64,000 bases of DNA from positions 3,782,001 to 3,846,000 of the forward strand of contig JAOVFP010000007.1 in NCBI GenBank assembly GCA_025738555.1. Reading direction: 5' to 3'. The stretch comes from Cyathus striatus. Lineage: Eukaryota > Basidiomycota > Agaricomycetes > Agaricales > Nidulariaceae. Below the pieces are notes generated by a model. The model ran no database searches. It was given only the letters and a program-made list of their open reading frames with translations, and had not been told where the DNA came from. Below are positions 1 to 11,913 of this stretch, in pieces (positions within the stretch are counted from its first letter, which is position 1; every line of letters starts with the position of its first letter). The position numbers and the translations under genes are program-made.

Positions 1-393
1 TGTTTACAACTGCTATAGCGTTAGCTCCCGTGAAACACCCCCCCTACCCTTCCGTGTAACCACCTCTATGCAAGTGGATATGATCAGTGTTCCATCCCTT
101 GTGTCTATGCGACTGAAAGAGGAATCCCGGAAACAAAGGGAAAACGAGCAGAACCAGGCTCCGACCGCCGGATCGAACTTGGATCAAGCTCAAACCAAAG
201 TACCGGTCACTAATGTGGGTCCCAATTGCTGTTAAATGTCGAAAACCTACTGCCCATATTCCCTAACCATTACTGACTTTGGCTTGTAGAATTCGCTCAA
301 CAGTAAAGTTACGTCATCTGTCTACAGGTAAGCATTTTAGTTTATTCTTCAACTAAAACTAAGCCCTCATTTTACACTCATCAGTTACCATCC
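1..393. other. intergenic, upstream of F-box gene
   Basis: No convincing coding region, RNA or repeat was seen. It is the presumed 5' flank of the F-box gene and may hold its promoter or the end of a gene outside the window. Confidence 0.4.
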
Positions 394-1755
394 ATGACGA
401 TTCCGCAAATTCCTTTAGAGATTTCGGAGATTATTATCGATGAAGTTTCATTCAGCGACGACCAACACTTTCGTGACCTCAAATCCTGCGCTTTGACTTG
501 CAGGAACTTCTTAAATGCATCTCAACGTTACATCTTTCGCTCTATTACTTGGTCTACCTTTGGCATCTTTGGTCCAAATCAGTTGGACAAGTTCCTACGT
601 CTTCAGAACATATTGTCCACCTCTCCGCATATAGCAAGCTACGTTCACGCAATTAATTTATTTCACAGAGGCGTTGGCTCTGCTTTTGTCCATCAGCCCT
701 CTCTCCCGGATATCCTTAGTATGCTGAAGAATGTCACAGCATTTCGTTTCGAGTTGTTCCCCAGATATGACTGGAACAAAATGACATCCCAATTTCAACA
801 AATACTTGCCACTGTGCTTTCATCATCTACCCTTGAAACACTACATCTCTCTGGCATTTCAAATCTACCATTAGTATCAGTTAGATGGATGAAATGCATT
901 ACGGACGTATCTCTATCATCTATTACCTTTGGACAGTCGATAGGCGAAGATACACATAGATCAGAGCAATTCACTGGACTATCACAGGGCCGATACCTGA
1001 AACGTTTATCTCTCGAGTCAGATATATTTTATCCGAACGACGGAATATTACGCCCGCACGTATTCCAACCACTTATTGACTGCATTTCGCCTCCACATTG
1101 CACGTTGGAGATGTTCACAGTAGATTCGACTTTCGACCTTCCGGTAGCCACAGAGATTATAAAAATACACGCGAGTTCTCTGTTCACGCTGAACCTTCCA
1201 ATATATTTTTACGCAAGTGAAGGTAAGAACAAAATGTCCGATATAAATTTTGGTACACAGTGAAATTGATGTTGCACCATGTTTGCAGCCCGCCACATAA
1301 TTGAGGATCATGTTCCGATGCTTAACATTGGCACTCTTCCGTGTCTCCAAATGATCAGAGTATTCGCCTCATTCTCACTCCAAGCACCGTTTGACCACTA
1401 TTGCATGCGAATTCTTACCAAAGTACAGAAAAGAAATAATTTACAAAAAATCATCATTCAATTGGATTATTCACAAGTTTGCCAACTAGTGGAATCTGCT
1501 AAGTCTTCGTGGAGCGGATTGGATGTTTTGTTGTCCGAGCCTCGATTCGAGCAGCTGCATGAAGTATACTTCACTGTTTACCTTTCAAATGCAAGCCGCA
1601 ATATATTGAATAGTCCGAAGATACCGCTCTGGAGCTACCTTCCTCAATTGCATCAACGGGGTTTACTGAAGGTGCACGACATGCTAGGTCATTGGGTAGA
1701 TGTGAAACCAATATGCCAGTCCATTGATTCAGTATCTGTTCAAAGTGGTTTATAG
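394..1755 (+). CDS. F-box/LRR-like protein
   Basis: Two exons, 394-1222 and 1289-1755, join in frame across a 66-bp GT-AG intron and give about 431 residues. The N-terminus (IPLEISEIIIDEV, then CALTCRNFLNASQRYIFRSI) has the shape of the F-box motif found in the very large basidiomycete F-box families: a leading L/P-x-E-(I/L) helix, then S/T-C and an aromatic stretch. The rest is leucine-rich and irregular, as in their degenerate LRR-like tails. Such proteins usually dock substrates onto SCF ubiquitin ligases by binding Skp1. The substrate cannot be predicted. The ATG at 394 was chosen because the F-box starts right after it. Confidence 0.8.
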
Positions 1756-2290
1756 GCATTTCAAAGGCATTTCTGTGCTTGCAATAATTGCTAGGTAGAT
1801 AGTAAAAGCACAAAAAATTATTTAGATGCGTTCTGAATCATAGGTGTGAGGTGATTTACTCGAGGGTGAAAAAGGTTTTCATTAGGCTAACTCACAGGGG
1901 ATTTGTGACTGTTTTCCGGGGCACTAAAGCAATTTTCTATAACTTACCAACCACAGGGTAGAACCATAACCTAAGAGTAACAATCCCAGCTAAAAAAATA
2001 TCAAATTTCAACCACAATTAAACAGGTGACTTCAAACTCGAGATTCACTATTGTGTTATCTCTCAGCCAAGAAACATTGCTGATCTAATTGAATGTGATG
2101 ATACCTGTTGGAAATACTATATAACAATTTTATATTTGTGATACAATTTGTTATTCTATTGAAAGTTGCTCTTTGCCATCTCTTACCTTTATATTCGTGA
2201 TTTTCTTTGGGGATACCAGATTGAGCTATATCAGGTAATGCTGTATTTTCTTCCAGGATTAATCTCTCAATCTCTGTTTTCCAGTTACTG
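1756..2290. other. intergenic
   Basis: AT-rich sequence between the F-box gene and the F-box relic, without supported features. Short ORFs on the minus strand look random in composition. Confidence 0.4.
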
Positions 2291-2299
2291 TCTATAATT

Positions 2300-2450
2300 C
2301 TGCCAATTCTGTTAAATATCACCGAGATTATCATCAATGAAGTTTCATCAAGAGATGATATGCAATTTCACGATGTGCGCTGGTGAGCAGAGATTTCCTA
2401 AATCCATGGCAGCACTATATTTTTTATCTGTTGCATTGTATAAGTACAGT
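2300..2450 (+). pseudogene. F-box N-terminus relic
   Basis: Reading + frames gives LLNITEIIINEVSSRDDMQF and, one frame over from about 2375, ALVSRDFLNPWQHYIF. Together these match the N-terminus of the intact F-box gene at 394 (SEIIIDEV.. / CALTCRNFLNASQRYIF). There is a frameshift near 2375 and the similarity stops soon after. It is a decayed tandem partial copy. Confidence 0.65.
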
Positions 2451-2911
2451 GCTCAAGATTTACATCATCTATACCTTTGACTACCTTTTAACTTTTATGC
2501 TTGAAGTCGAGTTTGTATGGAAAGCCCCATGGGATATCAGAAAAATCATTGCCTCTGCCTTATGATTGGCCCATTGCTTTTTATGTTCAACGTAACCGAA
2601 GCCGCAGCTAGGAATTTCGTTAGATAATACGACTTGAATACGACGTACTACTGTAACAAATACTGTACGAGCACAGAGGATCGAAGGATTCCGTCTATAT
2701 GGGTGCTAAGCCTCTCCGTCAGTCCTTCAGCCTTGCTCCAGCCGCCACTGTAAAGACCCCTTGGTAAGATCAGTACTTACACACTATAATTTGCCAATGA
2801 TTTGCACGGACGATCCTTCGGTAACAATGCAAGCGGCTCCGATATAGCCATAGATCTATAATTAGAATCACGACTTGCTTGAGAACCCGACACGGATGGA
2901 AAGCAATGTAC

Positions 2912-2918
2912 TATAAAG
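2912..2918 (+). promoter_or_regulatory. possible TATA box of nitroreductase gene
   Basis: TATAAAG lies 91 bp before the proposed start codon at 3009, a plausible TATA position for a short 5' UTR. This is inference from position only. Confidence 0.3.
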
Positions 2919-3008
2919 ACAGCTCTTCCTGAAGGTATGTCTACTGCACTTCATCTCCATAATCTTTCATACTTACATCTCATTCTACCTTTCACCACAG
3001 TTTTCAAC

Positions 3009-3953
3009 ATGGACGCTGATTCACTCATGAAAAGCCGTTTCTCATGCCGGTTTTATCTTCCTCGTCAAGTAGACAAGGAGATAGTAAACGAAATAATCGA
3101 CGTTGCTCGATACGCACCTTCCGGTAACAACCTTCAGTACGTCGTTGCTTCATGACCTTCATAACCATGCCCTAATAAACACAATTCAGACCATGGCATA
3201 AAGTCTACTGCATCTCCGGAGACTTTAAAGACACACTTTCAAAAGAGTTGCAACAAGCCAATTTGGAAAACCCCGATGGTCATGGGGACTACAAGTACTA
3301 TCCCGATCCAGCTGATATTCCACCATTGTACGCCGCTCGGAGACGAGAATTCGGAAAGGTGTTTTATCCGCCTCTGGGCGTGCAGCAGCACGATATGGAG
3401 GCGAGACGCAGAGTGTCTGCCAGAAACTAGTAGGTCCATATTTACATCTTATTCGTTTAACATTGACCATCGGCGCACCAGCGAATTCTTCGGAGCACCA
3501 GTCGCATTTATATTCACTATACACAAGGACTTAACAAAAGGTCAGAACCACACATACTTCACAACAACAAATACTTACCTTGTTTAAATAGGCTCATGGC
3601 TCGACCTGGGGTACGCTCACCCACAATCCAACCAAAAAGAAATCGAACTAACACCATACTCAGATTCTTCCTGCAAAGCATGACAATAGCAGCACGAGCC
3701 CGAGGACTCGAAACAATAACCATGGTACATATACATCCATCATTCTTCCCTATAAAAATCATGCTAAACCACACAACAGGAAAGTGTCGCAAGATACCAA
3801 CAGATCCTCCGAAAACATCTACCCATCGGGGAAGACGAGACAGTAGTCTGTGGAATGTGTGTGGGATACCCTGACTTAGAGCGGGTATCCAAGCTATTTG
3901 CTCGTCAGCCTAAGAGGGATGTATCAGATATCATTGAGTACTTTGGTCTGTGA
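3009..3953 (+). CDS. nitroreductase family protein
   Basis: Six exons: 3009-3136, 3190-3429, 3482-3540, 3592-3610, 3664-3724, 3780-3953. They join in frame across five 51-55-bp GT-AG introns to give 226 residues, the usual size for a one-domain FMN-dependent nitroreductase. Family signatures are visible: a basic SRFSCRFY start (phosphate-binding Arg), APSGNNLQPWHKV (the S-G-N-xx-Q-P-W flavin motif), FFGAPVAFIFT, GFFLQSMTIAARARGLET and, near the end, CGMCVGYPD. The family reduces nitro groups, quinones or similar acceptors with NAD(P)H; the substrate here is unknown. The small 19-nt exon 4 is required to keep frame. No organelle targeting signal is obvious. Confidence 0.93.
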
Positions 3954-4605
3954 TAGAATCTACCATAGGAGCTAGACCTTGTGTACCGTATACCTTAAAC
4001 TTTCTTAATCCACACCCTCACACACAATAGAAAGGGTTAAAACATCACGTTTAACATCCCGTCAGTTAAACTAACTGTCCATAGGATACAGGTAATGGCT
4101 ATTGGGGTAGGGGGGTTGAGATCTTGGCCGGGTACGACTACGTAAAGAACATTTATCAACGGGGAAGGGAGAAGGGAGAAGGGGTTTAACAAAACCACAA
4201 TATCATAAGTAAGTAGTCATGAATGTATGAAGAACGGGGTTATTGTAAGTATATATACACATGCAGTTGAGTAAAAAAAAAACACAGAAAACTAGATGCA
4301 AAAAGAAAAAAGAAATAACACGCAAATAAACATGCGCGCACGTGATACAAGAGCCAGGCGGATTGAATCTAGATGCTTCCGCCATACAGCACCTGCAAAA
4401 TGACAGCGTAGACATGAATTATATACATCCGAAGCAAAGGATGTAACGGGAGATGAATGAGAGCGAGAGTAGCAGCAGTATCGGGAACAGCAGGACGGAC
4501 AAAAACATTGGCAGACGAGGAAGGAGAAGCAACGACAACGGCGGAAGACTGGGTGGACTGAGCAAGAGAAGACGAAGGAACAACGACGGGCTCTTCAGCA
4601 TCTAG
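3954..4605. other. convergent intergenic region
   Basis: Shared 3' flank of the nitroreductase (+) and the AAA ATPase (-). It contains A-rich stretches such as around 4273-4310 but no supported gene. Confidence 0.45.
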
Positions 4606-7600
4606 TCATACCTCACCCCACGAACTCGAGGCTGAAGAACTCGACGCAGACTGAGGAGGAATGTTTTCTTCATCACTATGGCTTTCATCATCATCGCCAT
4701 CGACAGAGCCCTCCTCCTTATCAGCTGGGACAAGCTCAGGAACAGGCTGAGTCTCCTCTCCTTCAGCCTTACCAGCCTCACCAGCCTCAACGCCATCAAG
4801 CTTCTCCTTCTCCTTGCGCTCCTTCTCCTCTCGTTCCTTGTCCTTAAGCTGCTGGCGCATCTTCTCGAGCTCTTCCTCCTTCTCCTTTTCCGCGAGCTGC
4901 TGCTTGACCTTTTCTAGCTCAGCCTCCTTCTTCTCAAGGGCCTTCTTCTCCTTCTCCCTCTCGGCGGACTCTTTCTTCCTCTTCTCCTTCTATACATGCT
5001 TAATCAGCAACGATCCAATCACATCAAACGAACAGACACACCGCAGCCCGCTCCGAATCTCCCTCGCCTCCTTCTCACGCTGAAGACGCTCTTTCATCTG
5101 ACGCTCACTCTCAACCCAATCCACGATCCCATTGGAAGCAGCTTCAGGCTGCGCCTTATGCCTCAACAAATCTAAGCACCCGAAATCAGCCCTCATTCCC
5201 CAAACGATCAAAAGAAACTCACAGCCCTGTAGCGCAGCAACGCTGAACTCCTCCTCCGGGACCCCATCAGCAAATCTCTTTGCCAACACCGAAAGGGTCT
5301 TTTTATCCAACGGCGGTGCACTATGCCTGTTCTTAATCACCGAAGCCGCAGGCGGAGGGGGGAGGTACGCTGTATTCGAAGCACCAAACTGCGTCTTCGG
5401 ATCGAGCTTTATATCATCATCAGCAGGGTCCGCGCACACCACTTCACTCGCAGTAGTAAGAGGCGCAGGTGTACCGGAGCGAGAAGAGAGTAACGATGTC
5501 GCAGACGATGCCAGGGACCACAACGATCCCGATGAGGGAGTAGAAGTCGTCGGGCTCGGAGACGCAGCAACGAACTTCTTGCCCGACGGCCTCGCCTCAA
5601 CGCTCATATTGATCCCCTCAAGCTCCGCCTCGTCTATAGGCTCCTCTTCTTCCTCAGCAGAAGGGAAGAAATTGCGGAAGAGCGCCTCAGCCTGCCACTT
5701 GGATGCATTCTTGAACTCTATCCAAACGTCCATACGACCAGGGCGGGACAGGGCAGGATCAAGCCTCTCAAGGTGGTTCGTTGTCCTACACAACACAATC
5801 AGCTCAAATCTCAACAATACATAAAGGAAAAAGAAACCTACGCAAACAACAACCTGCCCTCAGCAGCAGCAACACCATCCAAAGCATTCAGCAGCCCACT
5901 CAAACTCAAGGTATTAACATCCGAGAGCTGATCGCCTCTCCTCCGTCTCCTCCCCAACCCACTGCTCACTCCCCCATTATTAGCACCCGCATCACCCTGC
6001 TCCCCATCCTTCTTCTCGCCGTCCTTGTCCTCCTTATTATCACGACTTACGCTCCGTGTGAACGCAGCATCCAGATCCTCAAGCAGCACAACGCAGCGCG
6101 CAGGCACACGGCCCATAAGCGTCGTCAGCGTTGAGTCCGAGATCCACGACGCCGACAACGAGACAACATAAATGTCGAGTAGGAGCTCGCCCGCAAGTGC
6201 ATGGATGAGCGAGGACTTGCCGGACCCGGGTACACCGTGCAGGAGGTATCCTCGGCGGAAAGGAATACCGCGGTCCGCGTACCACTGTAACCAAAATAAA
6301 CTGAATTAGTTTCTGTTTTACTGCACTGCGAGAAAGGACGAGAAAACGGAGGATGGAGGACGGAATTGGGAAAAAGCACGTGAAGACGCACGACAGCGCG
6401 TTATGTGCACATGTTTGCCATTGCCGATGAGATGACGATAACGCCTGTCGATAGCGGAGAAAAGGGGCCAAGCGAAGCACAGTAGAAATCAGAATAAAAA
6501 GGAATAGCGAAGAAAATAACAAATGACGATGATGGTCATCCCATTTATTCCCTTTGTTTCCCTAACTCCCACAACCGCCCTCACAGGGCTCTCCTCTCCA
6601 ACCAAGAGAACAAAACAAAGGGACGAAAAATCTCACCTTCTCGCTTTTCAAAAAGTCCCTCGTGTCGTCCAACAACATCTCCTTCACACCAGGGTTGAGC
6701 ACAATGCTCTCCAAGGGCCGCTTATGCCTTGAATCTGTCCAGCGCCACGATCCATGAGCATCAGCGAAATAGATCTGAATCCTATGCACAGCCTCAGCCT
6801 CATACTCGCGTTTCGCCTGAAGCACAAGCTGCTTCAGAATCGAATTCGAGCGCGCAACGACACTATTTTTCCTATCAGCCTTGCTCTACGCGGAATAGGG
6901 GGCGAGCATACCTAATCGACAATACCTCGCACCCGTCCTGCTTTCTCCCACGTCGCACGCGGAGCCAATGCCCCTTGTAATAAATGGTATGGGTAGTATC
7001 AAACGTCGGCTGGAACACTACCCTCGTCTTGGGTCTATCATCGTCGCCCCAGGAATTATTATTCTCGCCATAAATTTCCTCCTCGAGATCCCAGTCATCG
7101 CTGGTATTCGACGAGCCGCCCGGGCCGGACGTGCGGGTGGTGGTTTCAAACTCGCGGGAGCGCTGCCACTCTGGCCTGCGCGACAGCCATAACATCAACC
7201 AGTCGTATGGGTAATCTTCTTCGCTGAAGTGGGCTGTCAAAAAGAATGCTACAGGGGAAGATGTGTTAGTCAGACAGGTGTCGTAGAAGTTGAGAAGAAG
7301 GGAGGTAAGGGAGAAGATTGATAGAGTGCATTAAAGTGAGTTGCGCCTTGTTTCCCACTTGGGTAAGTGGTTGACCGTATCTCGAAGCTTATCAGACTTC
7401 GCGGATGCGCGAGATCCGCTATGGATAACTAGTAACGAGTTCCAGCATGCGGTGTAGGCGAGGCAAGGCGTGCTTGTGTGTGTGTGTCGTACACTACGCA
7501 AGTGTGCCCCTGCTGGGCAGAAGGGTGCGCACACAGATCGCCCTGTCCGGGCTTAAAGCTACACGGGGAAACAAAAGGCGCCCGCTGAGTCACATCGTGA

Positions 7601-7909
7601 GCTGCCCTGCGCACATCGATATGGGTACGATGCCCACGATGGCTTTGGTGCGCAGCGGGTTCGTATGGAGGGAATAGGAAGTTGAAGAAATCGATACTCA
7701 CAATTAACAAAATGTGACCTGTCGATAAGACTCTGATCAGTGGCCACTCTCATCTAGACAGGAAAACGGGTGGCTCACCAAGCTGAACTCGACACTCGTC
7801 GTGCAGTCTCAACGGTACCACCTAGTACGACGAGCTTCATGCCGTCAACGACGGACGATCCTCCTGCGCCGCCAACGAGCGGTTGGATGAGGGATTTGAG
7901 GACATCCAT
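4606..7909 (-). CDS. BCS1-like AAA ATPase
   Basis: Exons from the 5' end: 7909-7779, 7718-7702 (17 nt), 7248-6912, 6871-6637, 6284-5842, 5785-5223, 5171-5042, about 4980-4606; about 742 residues. Order: N-terminal BCS1-type region ([20 protein letters not shown], then [14 protein letters not shown]), Walker [10 protein letters not shown], Walker [10 protein letters not shown], and the second region of homology with [23 protein letters not shown]1 is the mitochondrial inner-membrane translocase for the Rieske protein; fungi also carry many BCS1-like paralogs, and this copy belongs with those. Oddities: a charged insert (about 5910-6040) inside the AAA core, a long Ser-rich linker, a Lys/Glu coiled-coil tail, two long introns (453 and 352 bp) and a last splice junction one base out of phase unless an internal AG is used. 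Confidence 0.92.
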
Positions 7910-9500
7910 TTGGGATTGCTGTAGGGTGCCGTGCGTGGGTTAGTGGGTCGCGCAGCGAGGTGGTCAGTGCGATGGGATGGGGCAGGAAGGAATCCAACGT
8001 GGCGGAGTGTGAGAGGGGGAAGGGAAAAAGGGGGGACAGCGTGGGGTGGGAGTGGTGAGAGAGCAACAGGTGCTGTGGTGAGTGGTAGTGAGAGTAGCTA
8101 CTACTGAGTAGATATCACTTGGATGTAGTGGTTATAAGATATGACTAGGAGGGTGTGCAACTAATGCTATAACGGGTCCGAAAGCGATGACTGTATGTAT
8201 GCGTATGCAGATGCTGTATGCGCATATAGCCAAACAAGGAAGTATGAGCGCCCAGAGCAACCACTCCCTATATGCGCATGTATGCACTCACCAACTATGT
8301 ATATGCGCCGTGGCAGGTCTCAGCGAGGGGATCAGCGACAGGCGTGAGCAGGCAAGGTCGACAGTGGAGAAGACTGAAGAGGGCAGCACTCGTACGCGTC
8401 AGCAGACAGCACACAATAAAGCCGATTTGAACCCGTCACTTGACCTCGAGGCTAGGATTCGGACGCTACGGCCCGTGTGGCATTCAACCCACGCCACCGC
8501 CACTACAACCCGTCCGGTGAACTTTTTTTTCTTTCTCTCCACCTTCACCTTGTCTACTTAGCCGCCTTTCCTTTCCCACTAAGCAAGAATGAACGACATA
8601 CTCCTTTTTGTTTCCGTTATTCCGATACTACTACATTACAAAGGCTCTACTCTGTTAACTCCAAGCTTAGCCTACAGCCTACACCGAGTCACCGGGCTTG
8701 TGGCTGCGTAAACTCGTTTGGTTCCGTATCTCCGTATATCCTTACTTCCGTCCTTGGTCGCTCAATTCCTCTCTAAATACTCAAAGTTATGCACGCCCTA
8801 CGGATAACTTGTGTTGCGAGTTTCATTTTATTTGCGGAAGGTATGAGCTTATTCGAGTGGCTGCTGTATGCATTGTATGTTCAGCACTGCGCAGGATACT
8901 TACTCGTAACTTCAAGGTTTGCATCTGAGCCAAGTAATCTATACATACGACAATAGTTTCTTCAACCCAACTCCCCGAGAACCCTGTCAAACACAACTGA
9001 AACCGACCGTAGGCTTCAAATTTCATTAACACTTCTGCCTTATGACTCGTCTTATGATTCATTCTGCGGCGGCCACGCCGTTAGCCTTAATTTATACAAT
9101 TCCTTCATTACGACGTACTGGTGCACCACTTTGCCGCTTGCATTTAGATTATGACTCGACTCGAGCCTCGGCCGCCTATCTATCTGGAGAAACATATTTT
9201 ACTAGCGAACATGAATAGCTCCGAAATGACTCCCATTTTACTATGGTTCGATATTTGCAATTTGCAATTACGCACGGACATGGTTTCCAAGTGAAATACC
9301 TCCTTCAAGTTGCTCATGCCCCTTACTCTCCTTTCTCCTGTCTCAGCTCGGCATAATCTTAATTGTGTGGCAGGTTAGGTCATACGTTCATTCTGACTAT
9401 CCTAGTAAGTACGCGATATGAATGACCTCGATATGCTTATTTCATAAATTCCAGGTTACTCCATGAATCATCACGCGTCGTACATTAACAATGTCATATG
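7910..9500. other. intergenic region
   Basis: Upstream of the AAA ATPase. No coding region is supported. The only structures seen are a 12-bp inverted repeat at 8218-8279 and short low-complexity runs (poly-T near 8522). Confidence 0.45.
8218..8279. repeat. 12-bp inverted repeat
   Basis: ATGCGCATATAG at 8218-8229 and its reverse complement at 8268-8279 flank a 38-bp spacer. It could be a chance palindrome, a cruciform or a binding site; nothing else supports a role. Confidence 0.4.
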
Positions 9501-9514
9501 CAGCACTGTCATGG

Positions 9515-10070
9515 CCACAAGTTCATCCCCGGGATCTTGTTCCTTTTATGTACCCCGGGGTATTTTGTCGGCTGGAAGCTGGTGCGTTTGTGTTTATGAA
9601 AGTTCATTAATATGATATAAACATTTCATATTTAATCGGAAACTGACACTGACATAGTAATTAAATAGGTCCGTACCTATCATGTCTCATCCTACGTATG
9701 TATATAATCCCCTAATCTCCTACTAGCCCATCGAGCGAATCTTGAACGAACTCAGAACCTATTTATCCACTTCTCCCCCGGATCTTGTCCTAAGCCCTGG
9801 GTCAGTTTGATTTCTGCCTGGCTGGAGGAAGAACATTATTGCGTTGAGGATTACTGTCATCTGAGTGATCATACTGGCTCATTCTAAATTCCAAGTTCTT
9901 TTCATCGCGCCACCATAATTAACAGAAACTAGTAATAAGTCCGAGTCTATATCTGCTCTCTCAAACACCTTCCCGGATGCACAAAACATAAACGTAACAG
10001 CCAAAGGCATACATCCCCGACAGAAACGCAATTGATCCAGGCACCTGTAGTACGTTCACCATGTCTTTGA
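9515..10070 (-). pseudogene. relics of the neighbouring membrane-protein 3' exon
   Basis: Three blocks resemble the last exon of the gene at 10117: about 9515-9560 and 9770-9880 resemble 10310-10415 (CCCGGATCTTG and GAGGAAGAA cores), and 9960-10065 resembles 10205-10305 (GGCACCTG, ATGTC). They are diverged, without an open frame, and their order differs from the intact exon, so they are remnants of more than one partial duplication. Confidence 0.55.
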
Positions 10071-10116
10071 GCCTATCAATTCGTTTCCTACTTATCGTGC
10101 CTCTACATCAATTATA

Positions 10117-11811
10117 CTACGCATGTATATACTCTCCCAAACTCTTATGCGGCCTCATCCCCAGACGCCCATGAATCAACGAATTCATAAACCGCTTCGG
10201 CCCCCTCGCAAACGCACACAACACAAATGCAACAGCCAAAAGCATAAATATCACCCCCGACAGCGCGAACGCTATAATCCCAGGCACTTGGAGGACATTC
10301 GTCATGTCCACTTCGCCCCCTGGATCTTGCCCTGCCTCCGCGCCCCGGGGTGAGCTGCTCTCGGGCTCGAGGAAGAATATGGTTGCATTGAGGATTGTTA
10401 TTGCGATCATTACTGCTGCGCTTGCGAAAGACATGAATATTCTGTTTCGTTTCAATATTTCTTTCACATGGGATCGGATACATGAGGTGCTTACATGATT
10501 ACCACCCTCCAGAATTTCTGGCTCGCAAAGACTATTTCATGTGATAGCCGTGCGGCCCATTTTAGGATAACTTGGATTATTGCCGGAACCAAGAATCCGA
10601 CGGTGAACAGGGGGAAGGTGAAGCACATTAGTCCGATGTTTCCTCGTGAGGCACTGTCGCAAACGTGAGTGCGTTGGTTTTTATGAAAATGGAACATTTA
10701 GAACGATGTTACCTGAATATAGTGGCGTATACCAATCCTGCCCCTGCTGTGGACAGAATGATGAGTGCTGTTGAGATGTAATCCACCACAGGTGATATTT
10801 TCTATTTTTCAATCATGAAGAATCCATGATTACTTTGCAGATACATAGGGTTTCGCACCTGAGCCCAGTCACGCAGCCCTCTAAATTGTTTAGTGAATTC
10901 CAGAGTGGCCCCCGTTTCCACGTGTTCTTTGAATGATTTTCGGTCTTCTTCCATTTCTTCTAACTGCGATTATTAGTAAGGCGTTAGAGGGATGAAGTGA
11001 GCCTTACGTGGATTCGCAGCTTTCGCGTGATATCTACGTGTTCTAGGTATTTTTTTAGGAGAGCGGAGGTGTCAACTTCTGTATGCGTGTAAGCTCAGTC
11101 CATTTTTAAACAGATTCATACTCCTAGGTATTTTATGAGTTGATAACTATGAGTATTAGACCACAACTCACACTCGGATGATGTTGCTCTTCAATTTCGT
11201 CAAGAAACTTCTGTCGCTCCTCGAGTGCATTTTTGTACTGGGGGATTCTTTCATTAGTATCTCATTCCTTCTAGTCCTGTAAAAACTTCTGACCAGCTTT
11301 CTGAGTGTTTCTACGTTCTTCTGCATAGATTTCAACTTCGATTCATATTGACTCTCGTATTTCTCCTGGGGCCACAGTGAGCACACATGCCGTGCTCGAA
11401 AAATATACCCACCTTTAACTCAATGTACTTTCTTGTCGTCGTTGGAACGAAGAACTGTCGTAATCTTTCTTGGAAATCTGCATTGAGGAAGTCAACCCAT
11501 AATACTGACTTCCAAGAATACACATCATTTACTAGAACTTTGTTCTGACTCAGGCTCAACGCTTTCTCCAGGAGGTTTACCATCGATCAGCGTGTTCACC
11601 ATGATGGGCAGAAGCAAGTGTGTATCCTTCTTTCAAGCGCTCTTCAGTTTTATAACCCGAGGAATTAGTCAGGAAATACCATTAAAGTATGAAAATCCGC
11701 GAATATATCAGGTTCGATGGACTTCAAACGCTCTCTACGCAGCTCAAGCCTGAATGTCTCAGCTTTCTCAGCTCGGACATCGGCGTGCTTACTCACACAT
11801 AAGACTTTCAT
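10117..11811 (-). CDS. coiled-coil multi-pass membrane protein
   Basis: Proposed exons: 11811-11680, 11639-11413, 11365-11294, 11237-11174, 11078-11008, 10963-10859, 10801-10713, 10653-10495, 10441-10117; about 414 residues if one base is missing near 11580. The N-terminal two thirds is charged and helical (DVYSWKSVLWVDFLNADFQE, then long K/E stretches such as KLRIHLEEMEED). The C-terminal third has four hydrophobic spans, two on either side of GNIGLMCFTFPLFTVGF and two around AVMIAITILNATIFFL and VPGIIAFALSGVIFMLL. I do not recognise the family. It starts 103 bp after the DUF2235 gene on the same strand. The 5' exons are least certain. Confidence 0.6.
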
Positions 11812-11913
11812 GTATCAAATTAATCAAAAATATGTCATTATAAGAATAAGTTAGCGCTACTGATCCTTCGCTGTCCGTTACTCCTGTCTCCGTTGACTTC
11901 GTTTTATCCCCTA

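Noticed and set aside
4678..5824. Long + strand ORFs (230 and 79-89 codons)
   Set aside because: They lie opposite the AAA ATPase exons and are explained by its biased codon composition; no motif.
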